Source: Sphagnum magellanicum
Taxonomy: Eukaryota > Streptophyta > Sphagnopsida > Sphagnales > Sphagnaceae
Reading direction: 5' to 3'
NCBI GenBank assembly: GCA_021904315.1
Contig: CM038920.1
Coordinates: forward strand, 11,966,001-12,030,000
Length of the DNA stretch: 64,000 nt
Shown piece by piece: positions 1 to 12,479 of this stretch (positions are counted from its first letter, which is position 1; every line of letters begins with the position of its first letter). Both the position numbers and the translations under genes were made by a program. Below the pieces are notes generated by a model that was not told where the DNA came from, did not search any database, and saw only the letters and a list, made by a program, of their open reading frames with translations.

Positions 1-3000
1 CATGTTTTTCTTCTAGTGAATTGTTATTTTCATTTGTTGATTGTGCAATGTTGGCTATTAGCGTCAACTGAATTCCTTTGTTGATTGCACATCATCGACT
101 TGTTGGTGTTGGGTTAATCTTTTCACATTGTGTTTTTCAACCGACCATGTGTTACCATCTTGCTAACTTTTGTGTGCATTGTTAATTACATAGTTCCCTT
201 TTCTATTATTATCAAGGTTTGGTGTTTCCTATCAAATGTTAATCACATATGCATCTAATATAAGGTCCATTCACGATTGGGGTACCAAAAAGGAGTGTTT
301 AAGTTTGTAAAGATTGCAAAGGACAATTTTGGATCTTTGTTTATTTTACATTATCATAGTTGTAGTGGATTGTTATATGCCAATAAATAAAATGATGTGT
401 TGTTAAATTAATTAAAATATTTTAAAATAATTTGGATATTATGTAAATGTCATTTTGAATCTTATAAACTAACTATATCAAATGTTTAAACTACATTTTT
501 TTATAAAGGAATCAAAAGGAATGTATAAAATCATACAATTGATTTCAAATTTTTTGTACAACAAAACATGCCCCCTTCTATGAAAGTACATGTTCATTGG
601 ATCAACTTCATGAAAAACCAAATCATACAAAAATGTCAAAGTCTTGAAATTTTAAAGGAAAGGGCTCCAAGGCAAAGGATTCATTTTTTTAACCATTTGA
701 CCAAAAAAATATGTCCAATGGGTTCGAAATGTCTAGCTATAGGTGCAAGTCACATGTGTAGGAAATCTTGCCAAAAAACATGTTTGGTTGTCCATTAACA
801 CTCATTTTGAGATTTTCTGGGATTTTCTATGTTTTTAAATATAAACCAAAATATTCATACACAATTATGGATGAATATGAAAACTCACCACTATCACATG
901 AATTATCTTAAATTGGATTAATCAATTTTTCTTATTTAAATTTGTTTCAAATAAATGTTATTTGCAAAAAATAGCCCACAAAAGTCCTAGAGTCCCTTTT
1001 TTTTGGAACTCCAACCGTGAATGGACTTATTTGTGACAAAATTGTTTAAATGTTAATTATCAGCATTGCTTATCTTGAGGCTTATTTGTTGTTTAAAACT
1101 TTCAATAATTAATAATCATCAAATGTGCAATTCTTCTATTGAAAATACCTCATAACATTTGGTATAAATATTTATATAATTACAAATTACCATCACAAGA
1201 GTGTGTTGATCTTTTGGAACAAGTAAACTAAGTTTGCTACATAATCTCAATGTTCTTATCCTTGGGTCAAACGAAGCTTCATATAATCTTGAACAGATTA
1301 CATTACATTGGCATCCTCTAACAACAATGCACTTATGGATCCATTTGTAGAATCCACCTTTGAAAGTAAAAAAATCAAAACATGTCCATAACTCACATCA
1401 TAACTCTTAGGACTTATGAATAATGAAATACATATGGGTTGATTTTTTTGTTGGAGATGATGGTTGAATTAATGTTGTGAGGTGTAAGGTTGTTCAAAGG
1501 TTAAATGTAAGGATAAAATATTTGTTCCTATGCTTGATAGTCTCTCCAAACATGTTGTTAAGAAGAAGTCTTGAAAGCAATTATTACAATCATAAAGACA
1601 ATTTAACATCAAGTGGAGGATTTTTAAACAACATTCACTAAGTCATCCAAAAACTTCTTTGACCCTTTGATGACACTACTTTCCCCCTTCTCACCAAAAA
1701 TTGAATCAAACTCAAAACCTTAGGAACTATAAACCTTTCTTGACTTTGAGTCACAAAATAGTTAATTGAACCTATTGAAAGTTATATTTTTACCCAACAC
1801 CCAACATAAGGACCTTATATTTTTACTCATATAATTTTCCAATTCAAAAATAAATAAAATTCCCTTGATATCTATGTATGGATGGGGAAAAAAATGTCAA
1901 ATGTATCTAGTAGCACAAGGGGATGAGAATGACAAAAACTGAAAGCTTGGACAATTCATAGTTGTTTTGCATTTGCTAAAGGAAAGAAAGGATAATAACA
2001 TTGTCCTTGAAGGTTCAATGAAATGTTATTATCAAACAACTCAATGTGAAAACAAACATTTAAAAAACTAGAATAATAGAATGTAATGGTCAATGGTTTA
2101 CCATTTATGCCAAATGGGTGTTAAATGCCACTAAAAAGGTTGCACAAAGTGTTTTAACTATGTCAATGTGAATTGTTAATGTGTTTGTCAGAAAATGATG
2201 TTAATGCAAGTTGTGATGAAAAAAACTTTTACATGTGGTTGTTAATGGGAATTTGTTTTTTTTTAAAATTTTTAGTCATTTGAACTTTTGGTAGCCATTG
2301 GACTACCAACTTGGCAAGTTTTAAAATAATGTTAAATTCAATAATTGATAGATTTTGAAGATGGTGACCTTTTGAAACAATCATTATTCAAGGTTTATCA
2401 AAGGTACTAACCAAGTAGTTTGGTCAACATTGGGTCTATTGAAATGCCTTTGGTAGCTCTTCAAGGAAGATGGCACCACAATTCATTGAAGTACTTAAAC
2501 CTTGATGGAATATTTTAACATCACTTGGATTTGTTTTGCTTCTACTTTTTAGATGTTTTAAAATATTGTTTTCTTAGACTTCTTTTGTAATAAACATAAA
2601 TTTTGTTTACCCTTACTCCAAAATGATTTTTTTTTTGCAAAAATGTCACTGTTTTTTTAATAGATTATCTATGTGATGTTTTGGTTGATTTTATATATAG
2701 TTTGACCTTTAAGCATTGTCAATCTTTGTCACGAATCTTTACAAAAGAATTAAAGTTTCAAATGAATATGTGAGTATTTTTCATTTCCTACTAAATTATT
2801 TCAATAGAAATTAATAGAGAATGATAACTCTACAAGTTTGGAGCTTTAGGATTTTAGATTTTGGATTCATTTGATTAATCTTTTAGACCCAAAATTGCAA
2901 TCTCAAAGTCATTTGATCATCAAGAATTTTAAAACTTTTACTTCAATTTATCTATATTTCATTTAAACATGCTCAAAGTTGCCTTACCATTTGATGGCCT

Positions 3001-3109
3001 TACCACAAATATCAAACCAAAAATTTTGGTTCAAAAATCAATATCAAGAACATAATCAAAATGCCCTTATAGGAAACAAAGTTTTGATATTTTACAAAAC
3101 CTTAAACAC

Positions 3110-3345
3110 AAGTGCAATCACAATAAAAGGAGCCACTAGTGCCAAGGTCAAAATCCTTACCAAACACTACAATGTACATGTGGCCTTCATGTATTGGTTT
3201 ATTAAATACCAAAATTAATTTCAAGTATAAATATCAAAATATATATTTGGATTTTATATTGATATTGAGACCAAATATGACCCATACCATAATAAAAATT
3301 ATATTTTAAAAATCAAGCCCCACATTATAATCAAATGTATAATTT
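3110..3345 (+). repeat. Dispersed repeat, copy A
   Basis: Shares ordered blocks with 4430-4855. These are a block around 'gccaaggtcaaaat', a 'ttcatgt(a/g)ttg' block, 'gagaccaaatatgacccata' (copy B has 'gagaccacatatgacccata') and 'atcaagcccca/tacat'. The order is conserved but spacing differs, so this looks like an old dispersed or locally duplicated repeat. The family is not identified and no coding content is seen. Confidence 0.55.
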
Positions 3346-4429
3346 TTCTTTAAACCATAATAAAAGAAATTATAGTCATTAAGGATGTTTAATTAAAATT
3401 GGAACCAACAACATTTTTGTACATGCACTTAAAAATATTCAATACATGTGCATCTAAGAGGATCAACACATTTGGCCATTCTTATCAAGTTGTTGACACA
3501 CAATAAACTTGAAAACATTTGGTGAAAGTTTGAATAATAGAAAACATATTTAATTTTAAAGGTGATGAAAAACATTATGCATGATAAAGGATTTTGATAA
3601 CATAGTGAAATGACTTCAAATTCATGAAACTTCATGAGTAAATAAACACAATTCTAAAAGATGAATAATTCTTTCATGAAATCCAATAAATGATTGTTTT
3701 TCAAATTATGTAAATATGGTTTTCATTGTTGTTAATTATATTACTTTTTGGCTTCTTTTATTTTAATTCCACCCATGTTATAAAGAAAGTTTTAAACTTA
3801 TTGAATTTTGATATGCTACCCATTATTTTTACTCAAAATTAAAAGAGAAATGTTTAAGAATGTCTACCTAGCAATAAGGGAAAAAACATTGTTCATGAAA
3901 CAATGGTAAAAGAAAACAAATTCAATTGGAGCAAGGAATTGCAAAAATGGAACATTAATATCATGAAAAATTGAAGAAGGAAAAGATGGATGAAAATTAC
4001 ATGACTATTTCAACATTACAACACAACATTTGATGAATATGGAATGAATTGAATGTATCATGGTCTTCTCCATTATCAAACTTGACACCAATTTTGTCAA
4101 ATCTTATAAATGAAATTACACATTTACAACAAAGGCTCAATTGCTTGCATGAATTGCATGAACCAAATAGAGACACCAACTTGACTTCAATAATTGAAAG
4201 TACTCCAATTTTAGTAGTAAATATTTTTTCATCTTCCTAGGAATTGTGTGGATACTATGGATAGACATGTCATGGATATGGAGATTTCCTTTTTGTACCA
4301 AATTATTTGTCTTCAACCTTTTTTGTTTAGAACTGAACATCAAAGTATCCCAATTTTGATAACTATTTAAACAATATTATAGCAATGGGTAAAAGCAAAC
4401 TACAATGTTACAAACACGTTAAAAAAAGC

Positions 4430-4855
4430 TAAAGGCACCAAGGTCAAAATAATTTCCAAGGACTACATTTGACGTGTGGTATTCATGTGTTGCCCTATTC
4501 CCTAATTTATACATTTTTAAAAATTAGTTTAAAATTATATGCTATATATTACTTTTTTTGACTACATCTTGGTATATATCAATTATATTATGCATCCATG
4601 TTTTGATTAACATAAATAATAATATTTTTTTCTAGGTTCAATCACAATAAAAAAAAAAATCAAATCAAGGATTGAATCCTTTATAAAGATTGCATTTAAC
4701 ACATGGTCTTTTACATTGGTTTAAAATACCCAATTTGATTGTTTTGCATATTGTTTTTTAGATTGGATATCGATTTGAGACCACATATGACCCATAGTAT
4801 AATAAACATATGATTTTTTTACATCAAGCCCTACATCATTTTTTGCAACTAAAAA
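4430..4855 (+). repeat. Dispersed repeat, copy B (expanded)
   Basis: Diverged direct copy of 3110-3345. The first block (about 4434-4500) is separated from the second (about 4670-4855) by extra AT-rich sequence, so this copy is either interrupted or less deleted than copy A. No terminal repeats or target duplication were found. Confidence 0.5.
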
Positions 4856-5599
4856 GTTCATTTCAAATTTTTTTCAATTACAAACAACATTTTTTAGTTG
4901 CAAAAGTTACGTGCAAATGACAATTTCTCTTCTAATGCATTACAATCAAACTTACAACTAAAGATACTTAAACCTATAGGTGTACTAGCTTAGACTAGGT
5001 TTGTTGTTTAGTTTAAATTATATATATTAGTATGATATTTCTTGTACTTTGTGATACTAGCTCAATAGATCTATTGGGTATATTAATTAAAATTTGTATT
5101 AGTTTAAATCATTATTTTTATGATATGTGTACATATCATACACTATTAGTTGCATGTTAATTACACATAACCATTTAGAACAAAAATTATATGGTGCCAA
5201 TTTATAATTGTAAATGTGATCAATCTAATTGTAAATTATAACTAGTTGCACATAATTGCAACATGAGTTGTGTCAAGGACACAAAAAACCACAAGAATAA
5301 AAGTTAAAAGGAAAGGTCTAAGTCTAATTTCCAAACAAGGAACAAGATAAGATTATGTGATTCAAAAACAAGAACACAAAGTGTGCAAAAAAAACGTGAA
5401 AACAAATTTTTATTATGCTAACATATGCAACCATATGCAAACATGTTCATTTTGAAATTAGTTTAATAACCAAAATTATTCATGTTTTGGGCCTTGGTAA
5501 TTAAATCTATACCGATTTTAATAGCTACAAAGATTCCAGCTTTAATATTTTTTAATGTTATTCCTATTGCTGGACCCTTCCCATGTCTTGGACATACAT

Positions 5600-6358
5600 C
5601 ATATCAATTTTGGCTTTCAATAAATCAAGACGAACAAGAGAAATTTGGCACAACAACCTTTGAGAGGTGGTAACACCCCTCTAGGAGGTGGTAATAACCT
5701 TCCAAGAGGTGGAATCAACCTCTCAAGAATTGATAATGGAACCTCAAAAAGAAGTAGGAGGGGAAAAACTTCAACAAGTAGAAGTGGACCCTTGGCAAGA
5801 GACCACCAAGTGGGCCATTTAGACAAGTACCTTTAGGCAAACCACAAAGAAGAGGATACATCCTTTAGGATTTCCTTCATACCCACCATGGTAGTACTTC
5901 AATACTAATTTTGACATCAACTTTAATAACACGTCCACTAACCAAAAAAATGTTACCATATTTTTTTACACATTTATTTATAGATCTAATCTTGACACAT
6001 GTATCCATGTGTTTAAAAAGGTGATTACAACAAGTGGCAAATGCAAATATATATATATATATATATTATCAATTTCACATTCTGAGATTATATATCCAAA
6101 CGATATACCATAACCTGTCAAAAAGACATTGGAGATGTTAGAAATTACCAAAAGTTGTTCAAGTAACCAAATTTTTCAAAGACTAACTGAATTACTTAAA
6201 GCAAGAAAAATGAAATAATTTGTGGACATTGCAAGGAACTAGGTCATATCAATGAAAAATGCCATTGGAATTTTGACATTCCTAACAACAAGTTGAAGGA
6301 GAAAAAATCGATAACTGTGAATGAAATTTTTGCCCAATGTAAAGAAGGCATCAAATAA
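5600..6358 (+). pseudogene. Degenerate retrotransposon gag remnant with CCHC zinc knuckle
   Basis: At 6221-6262 the + strand encodes a clean CX2CX4HX4C zinc knuckle (CGHCKELGHINEKC). It stays open to a TAA at 6356-6358. This retroviral-type nucleic-acid-binding motif is typical of gag C-termini in plant LTR retrotransposons. Upstream, 5640-5836 encodes a Gly/Arg/Ser-rich stretch plausible for gag, but it is broken by stops and frame changes. No start codon, LTR or intact frame can be assigned. A protease-like remnant of similar age lies downstream at about 9.0 kb on the same strand. It could alternatively be a decayed CCHC-type cellular gene, but this repeat setting makes a transposon more likely. 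Confidence 0.5.
6047..6066. repeat. (AT)n microsatellite
   Basis: Ten uninterrupted AT dinucleotides. Confidence 0.9.
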
Positions 6359-6539
6359 ACTTCAAAAGCGATAATTGAAATTTCAAATCCAAACCAAAAT
6401 CTTCTCCCTCTTATCAATGTTATATTTATGGAAAGTAAAACCACAAGATTTACAACTAACATCCAAACAAATTGGTAACACATAAAACATTCAAAAATAA
6501 CTTGCTAATATTTTGAAAATAAAAACATAACAAAAAAAA

Positions 6540-6910
6540 AGGATGCTTTAGTTAATGTGGTTTTGACAATAATTACCATGAACAAAGAACTTGAGAATGT
6601 GGCCTTTAAGGATAAGGAACCATTAAAATCCAAGTTGATTGCCAAATGGGAAGAGGAGGAGAGGTTGTAAAAGGTGTTTGAAACTACAATCTACAATATG
6701 TAAAAGCAAAAACCTCCAATTCAATAGAAGTAGTCAACAACTATGGAAGAGGATTTCAATGATTTTTTTTAGTTGAACACCTACCTATTGAAAGAAGGCC
6801 TACTAAAGTTAAGGAGAATAAAAAAATTGCACTTTTACAAGAACTTAATTGGAAAGCAAATACATTCTAGTGTTGGGCCAACTCTTCCATCATGCATTCG
6901 ACCTTAAGAA
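6540..6910 (+). pseudogene. Degenerate retrotransposon-like coding remnant
   Basis: After the zinc-knuckle frame, the + strand can be read with stops as Lys/Glu-rich, coding-like sequence, for example a KWEEEERL block near 6645-6668 and a KEGLLKLRRIKKL-like block near 6795-6830. It resembles the gag-to-pol linker of plant Gypsy-type polyproteins. It is too decayed for a domain call and is assigned to the same old element by position and strand. Confidence 0.3.
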
Positions 6911-7539
6911 GTATGTTTTTTCCAAACTTTAAATTTCTCCTTCGTAGACTACCAAAGTTCTTAAATCCAACTTTATAGTAGATTCTACAACTAAATACAT
7001 TTGTGGTTGGGTTATTCTCTTTTGGACACATGTCTTAAGAACTTTTTTTTGTTATTTACCAAATATAGAATCTACATAGAAAAAAATTAAGTGAGAAAAA
7101 TTGCATAATTCAAATTAAGATAATTCACATGGTGATGGTGATTTTTCACGCACATATGTAATTGTGCATCAATATTTTGTTAAAAAACTAGAAATGTAAT
7201 AATTACTCTTGATTTTTCACAATTACTTATTACATGTTTGACTTGCACTTGGGGCTTCAAATTCTAAACCTAGTGAATACAAACAATCAACCAAAAGACC
7301 CAAAAAATTAGTCTTTTCCCTATAGGCCATTCAACATGAATTATGTATTAACTTTCAAAATTCTCATATGATGTATAATTTAATCAAATGCATTTAATGA
7401 ACATTGTTAAACATAGATGTAAGCAAAATTGAAAGCAATTGCATTACTTTCACTTTTAACATTCTTTTTTTAATAATGAATTTAATGAATTAACTAACAT
7501 TAATTATTGTGAATTCACTAAATTAATGTTATTTAAGTA

Positions 7540-7930
7540 ATAAAATATGTACCTGATAAGTACTACCTACTACTTAATTAATTATTAGATACCTATTATA
7601 ACTTTAAACCCTTCCTGTATATAGTAGGTATGTAGGTACTTGGTAATTAATAAATACCTAGAACATGTATACCTATATGTGAAAATTAGTTAGCTACCTA
7701 TTAGACTTACTAAGTACCTACCTACTAGATATTAATTATATTAAGGTATATATTTAATAGGTACATATTCACCTAGTAAATACCTCAATATACCTATGAG
7801 ATATGTTTTAGCTAAAAGCTATGTTAATTTAGGTAGTAGGTTAAACTATCTAATAATTAATAGGTAGTAAATTAGTTTATAGATAGTAGGTTAGGCTAGG
7901 TATTAATTCATAGGTAGTAGGTAATAGTTA
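7540..7930. repeat. CCTA/TAGG-rich degenerate simple repeat with strand switch
   Basis: Dense, irregular repetition of TACCTA/CCTACTA in the first two thirds. It changes to TAGGTAGTA/GTAGGTTA from about 7830 to 7925, so the two halves are partly complementary and could fold. No coding content. Similar sequence recurs at 9.79, 26.72, 46.40 and 51.70 kb. Confidence 0.6.
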
Positions 7931-8177
7931 AAATAAAAATGCAACTAGGCTACAATTAAGATTTTTATCCCATGTCATTTTCTTTCATTTCAATATTTTG
8001 AAGTATATAAAGAAGTGCACTAAAAACATTGAAAGAAAATTTAAAAAATAAAATGAGATTGCCATTTGGATGAACCAATGAAAATAGTTCAACCTTAAAA
8101 GCTAAACCCAAAATCAAGAATAAAATTATCTTAATTAATAGCCTAGGTGTTACATAACTAAGCCTAGGCTTTTTTTT

Positions 8178-8250
8178 ATGTGCCACGTGGCATAACCTAA
8201 ACATAGGTGCCATGTGGCACAACCTACACCTAAGTGCCACATGGCTTCAT
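8178..8250. repeat. Three tandem copies of a palindromic TGCCACGTGGCA-type unit
   Basis: Three units about 27 bp apart, separated by 'aacctaaacat'-like linkers. The first (8181-8192) is a perfect palindrome containing the CACGTG G-box core. The second (8207-8220) is also palindromic with a CATG centre. The third (8234-8245) is degenerate. No gene is recognised within 3 kb, so a regulatory role is only speculative. Confidence 0.55.
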
Positions 8251-8983
8251 ATTGGCCATTGGATTATTTGTCTTATGCAATTATATGAATTCCATAGTTG
8301 CAAGAACAATTCTATCAGTGGTAGTATGCAAAACCCCAATCAGACAATGATTGTTGATGCACATGACACTTTTCTATGTGCATGATCATTAGTTGGCAAA
8401 ATCACAAATGTGTTGCCATGTGGTAACACATGATTTGCCATCAAATTAATCACATAAGTAGTCATAATGTAGTTACAAAAACAACTGAAATATGTACACA
8501 TATGGTGGATGGATATGTATTTGACTATAAAATACAACATTGACAATTTGCAATTTTTTTTCATTCATGCTTGTTGTTTCCAACTACAACCATTTTAGTT
8601 GTAAATGTTGCCTGCAATTGAAAAATAGTCATAGACAATAGTCGTAAATTCACATTTTTCTTTTGTGAATTCACTATATTTATAATGTAATAAATGTTAT
8701 AAAAATCCAAATTAGTCCTTTGTAACCTTTTTTTCATTATACAATTCTTTTATGAACCCAACTATGAATATGCTTAGTTCACTATGCCAAAGTATGATAA
8801 AAATGATGGGTCCAATTCAACTACATAGTCATATGTCCTAGTCATAGATGCCATGTTTTGACATAATGGCCATATATTATCACATGTGACAATTATTTAA
8901 ATTCAAGTTGGGGAAAATTTTGTGAAAGATGTTTTGTTGATGGAGCCTTTGGAATCAATATTAATATTGAAGATATGAAGAAA

Positions 8984-9254
8984 AAGTTGGGACTATCAAT
9001 ACCCAAACTAGCTTTTTACCATCTTAGAATGATAAATCAAACTATTACTAAACCAATAGTAGGGTTGGTAAAAATTTGAAAATTCACATTTATGAGATTC
9101 CATGTACATAACTATTATGTCATCAAGAATAATGTGTTAGATGCCAACTATTTTATATTATTATGTAGACCATGACTCAAGGATGCTAAGGTTTCCAATA
9201 ACCATGGCACTAGTCTCATCACCATTGAAGTAATGGTTCAGTAAAAACCATAGT
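8984..9254 (+). pseudogene. Degenerate LTR-retrotransposon protease-region remnant
   Basis: One + frame reads as the aspartic-protease-to-RT linker of plant Gypsy-type polyproteins. An LRMINQTITKP block is followed by KNNVLDANYFILLCRP, then KDAKVSNNHGTSLITIE. In the family this is the 'LLGRPWL.DAK' segment. Three in-frame stops interrupt it: one after VGLVKI, one where the conserved Trp of RPW is expected (TGA in place of TGG) and one near 9250. Clearly inactive. It lies on the same strand as the zinc-knuckle remnant 2.7 kb upstream and may belong to the same old insertion. Reverse transcriptase is not recognisable after it. Confidence 0.55.
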
Positions 9255-9784
9255 TATCACCAAAAGGTTAAATGGAACTACCAAATGACCAAAGTTTCTT
9301 TTATGCTTTGATTTCATCAATATAAAAATAGAATTCAAACAAAATGACATCTTGTCTTCTTGTTCATAGTAGACTTCAATCTATTTTCAAAAGGTACTAA
9401 GTCTATCATTAAATCTACAACATTTGGTAAAAGTAACAAGCTTTAGTACTACCAAAGTCAAGGAATAGTTTTGACATATTGAAGGATTGATTTTAGTAGA
9501 CATCATGATAACAAAAATTCAAGTCTAAAATTTACAAATTTCTAAATAGACATTTTTGAAAGATGTGCAAATAAGAACATTGAATACCTATCAAAATTTG
9601 AAAGGGATTTCTCTTTCACATCGCATAACATTGAATTGAGTTAGATATGTTAATTTCCCTAGCTCATCAAACTAGGTATCGAATGAACCCCAATTATGTA
9701 CCAATAATCAAATAATATTTAATCAATTTTTGGTTGTAAGATTTATAATATGAATGCATCAAGCCACTTGGTTATCATTGATTG

Positions 9785-9865
9785 TGCTACCTAAAAAGGT
9801 AGGTAAGATAGGCTAAGTAGGCGTATAAGCTATATAGGCTAAATAAACTAGGTAGCAGATAAATA
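9785..9865. repeat. TAGG-rich low-complexity block
   Basis: Repeated 'aggtaagataggctaagtagg'-like sequence, the G-rich-strand version of the CCTA-rich blocks elsewhere in the window. Confidence 0.5.
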
Positions 9866-11440
9866 CATAAATAACAAAATGCCCTTGCGTTACACTACAA
9901 AAATTTGAAAGGTTTTTATGAGAAGATTAAAAATTCATGTCCATGGGATATACTATTTTGGGGGGTGGTCAATATGTTAAAGCTTTTTTGCAATTGGGCA
10001 ATCAAAGTGGCTCATTGGAAAAAAGTTGAAGTTTTGAGATGCACCTTCACAACTAATTAATGAAATCATTTGGTGCACAATTTATATGTGAAAACTATAA
10101 GTTTTGTATTACCTAAGTTCAAGTAGTGTGGTACGTGCCATTAGCCCAAGTGTGAACTGGTTATGCAAACAATTGAAAAATTTATTGAATGTTCAATGAT
10201 AAAAATTATTCAAATTTAATGTCTCTTGCACCTTTGGTCTAAAAGTCATCTTCATAAAAATCCTCATCATTGAACACTTTCCAACAATATCAATTTCCTA
10301 ATTCTTCTAGTTTTGATTTAATTATATTTTCAACAAAAAAAAATTGTTCAAAATTCAATAACTCTTGCATTGTAGGTTTAAAGTCTAAACATTACAAGAT
10401 CAGATCAATGCACCCAACTCACTAAGGGCTTAATAGGAAAAAACAAAACAAATTACCTTCTTTAATACTTAAAGATAAGGGTGACACTTTCCAAAGCTTA
10501 GATGACCTCAAAAAACAAACACAAAAATGTTGAGGTCAGCTTTAAGTGTGTAAACTTTAAAGTATGCTTAAGAATGACTGCTTTCTAGGAAAGCCTAAAG
10601 GTGGTTTGTTCTTTCAAAAAAACAGAAAAAAGATTGGCCTTTTTGTTATGACAAGGGACCTTTCTTTTTGGGGAGCGTGAGGATTTTTATTGCACTTATT
10701 ACTAGTTGAATGACCGGATAAGATTAGTATATTTTGTGAATGCTTGATGTTTGCTTTGCTTATCCTCTAAAGGGATTTCAAAGGGCGGAGGGCAAGGAAG
10801 GCTTTCGTATGTAACGCTCATGATATGCATCAAGAATGCTACAACAAAACAAGGGCATAATTAAGAAGTGGGCTCCCTAAGAAATGGCTTTGCCCATTGT
10901 GGGCAAGTTCGAACCAGCCAAAAACAAAATAGGAAATGTTCCATGAAGTTCTCACAAAATGACTCATCACATTTCATAGCAACAATTGGTGAGCATTCCT
11001 CAAGATGATCCAATTGAAAATCCTCAAAACATAAGACCTAATGAGCATTCCTTAAAATGTGATGCCAAATGAAAAATTACATGATGATTTCAAGCTCTCT
11101 CCCTTAGAGATATAGGCAAGAAATAAACTAAGCTTTGCAAATCACAGAAAGGAGATGATGTTCTGCATGAGCATGCAGTAAACAAGAAGAAATAAAACCT
11201 GAAAAAACATGCAACCAAAAATCAATAAATTAACAGCTTGAGATGATCAGAGAAAGAAAGATTCAATTGATGATGATTAACTTAACACAAAGGAAAATGA
11301 CTCCTTCACCACCCAGCAGCACCAACACAAACTGCCATCCATCAAAAGCCAGACTTGTGGATTGCCAAACAAAAATAGGCTCACTAGGTAAAGTACTGGA
11401 CACAAGTTACAACGTATCCTTCACAGCAGAGAAGCATGAT
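9866..11440. other. Spacer before the gene island, nothing recognised
   Basis: AT-rich at first, with base composition moving towards that of the genes after about 10.6 kb. Only short frames with no recognisable domains. No tRNA or other RNA gene seen. Confidence 0.5.
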
Positions 11441-11587
11441 TGATTGGAGGGGCGGGGTGCCGAATACTTTTAGGGCTTCCCAATAAGAAGAGAGAATAGT
11501 AATCGTCATTGCATAATTGCATGTAAAAAATGAGCTTTCTTTTTGTTTAGAGACGATGCAAACATAACTGTTACTCAGTATCCTATG

Positions 11588-11595
11588 TATATAAA
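11588..11595 (+). promoter_or_regulatory. Candidate TATA box (TATATAAA)
   Basis: A textbook TATATAAA. About 45 bp downstream is a CATGCATG RY-like motif, then a pyrimidine-rich leader with a CT microsatellite. It could drive a transcript towards the QWRF gene, but the coding start is 2.3 kb away, so a long or intron-containing leader would be required. It may instead mark an unrecognised upstream transcript or be chance. Confidence 0.3.
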
Positions 11596-11859
11596 TTGTA
11601 AAGTGGAAAAGACTCTTTCAAGTTTCAGCCCTTGTTGCATGCATGCCCACCACCCAAGAAGCAGCCTAAAAACCCTACTACTACTTACATAGATCTTTGT
11701 TTGCTCTCTCAATCAAAGCCCTCTGAGATCTATCCCTACATAATAATCTCAGAGTCAGGATTTCTCAAAGTTGTCCCTTCAAAGTCACACGCGCCAATAA
11801 TGAGTTATTACCCAACCTTTTCTGTTGGGGTTGTCTCTTTTGTCTCTTCTCCCTCACAC

Positions 11860-11883
11860 ACTCTCTCTCTCTCTCTCTCTCTC
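11860..11883. repeat. (CT)n microsatellite
   Basis: About twelve CT units on the + strand. Pyrimidine tracts like this are common in plant promoters and 5' leaders. A shorter CT/CCT-rich tract at about 12757-12778 may lie nearer the real transcription start. Confidence 0.85.
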
Positions 11884-12479
11884 ATCTCTGTGACTCTCTA
11901 CCCCAGTCTCTCAGCTGGTGCACCAGCTGCTTGCCTTTCCTTAATTTATTTCTATGAAAAAACAAATGGGACTCGTTGTTTCTGCCAATTATTACCCCTG
12001 CCAAACAGAGCTTCTTTTTTTTTTAAATTATTTTTATTTTTGGTGATACTGAGAATTTGGCGAATTGTTCCCAAAACTTAGCCGAAGTAGTTGAATTTTT
12101 ACACTGAAAAATAAAATTTTCCCAATTTTTGAACCAGAAACGACAAAAATCTGTCAGGAAACCAAAAAAAAATCAGCGCCAGTAGTGCCAGGCGTTTTTC
12201 AGGGCTGATTTTTAAAAAATTCAATTAATCTCCGGAGTTTTTTTTTAAAATTTTAATTTCCAAAACAGTGAAAAAAGTCATGAATTTTTTGGATGTTTTC
12301 TTGGAGGCTTTTTTTGGCCATTTAAAAAATATATATTCTCAAAAATTGTAAACACAGTTTTCAGTCTTTGGGGGGCGGGGGGGTAGGGAGGAGGGTTTCT
12401 TTCATCACTTTTTCTCTACAGTTTTGGACAGTTTTTCTACAAACAAAACGTGTAGCCATTTAATGCCCTAATGATGTAA

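Larger units (their letters stand above)
1..5470. other. AT-rich intergenic DNA, no gene recognised
   Basis: Long A/T runs and only short open frames with low-complexity translations. I see no conserved domain, splice-bounded coding block or RNA gene. The one structure found is a diverged dispersed repeat, listed separately. The composition matches old, decayed transposon-derived plant intergenic DNA. Confidence 0.6.

Noticed and set aside
11632..12081. 149-codon + frame after a TATA box
   Set aside because: Contains a CT-microsatellite-encoded Leu/Ser run and a T-rich end; no domain. Kept only as part of the unexplained upstream zone.
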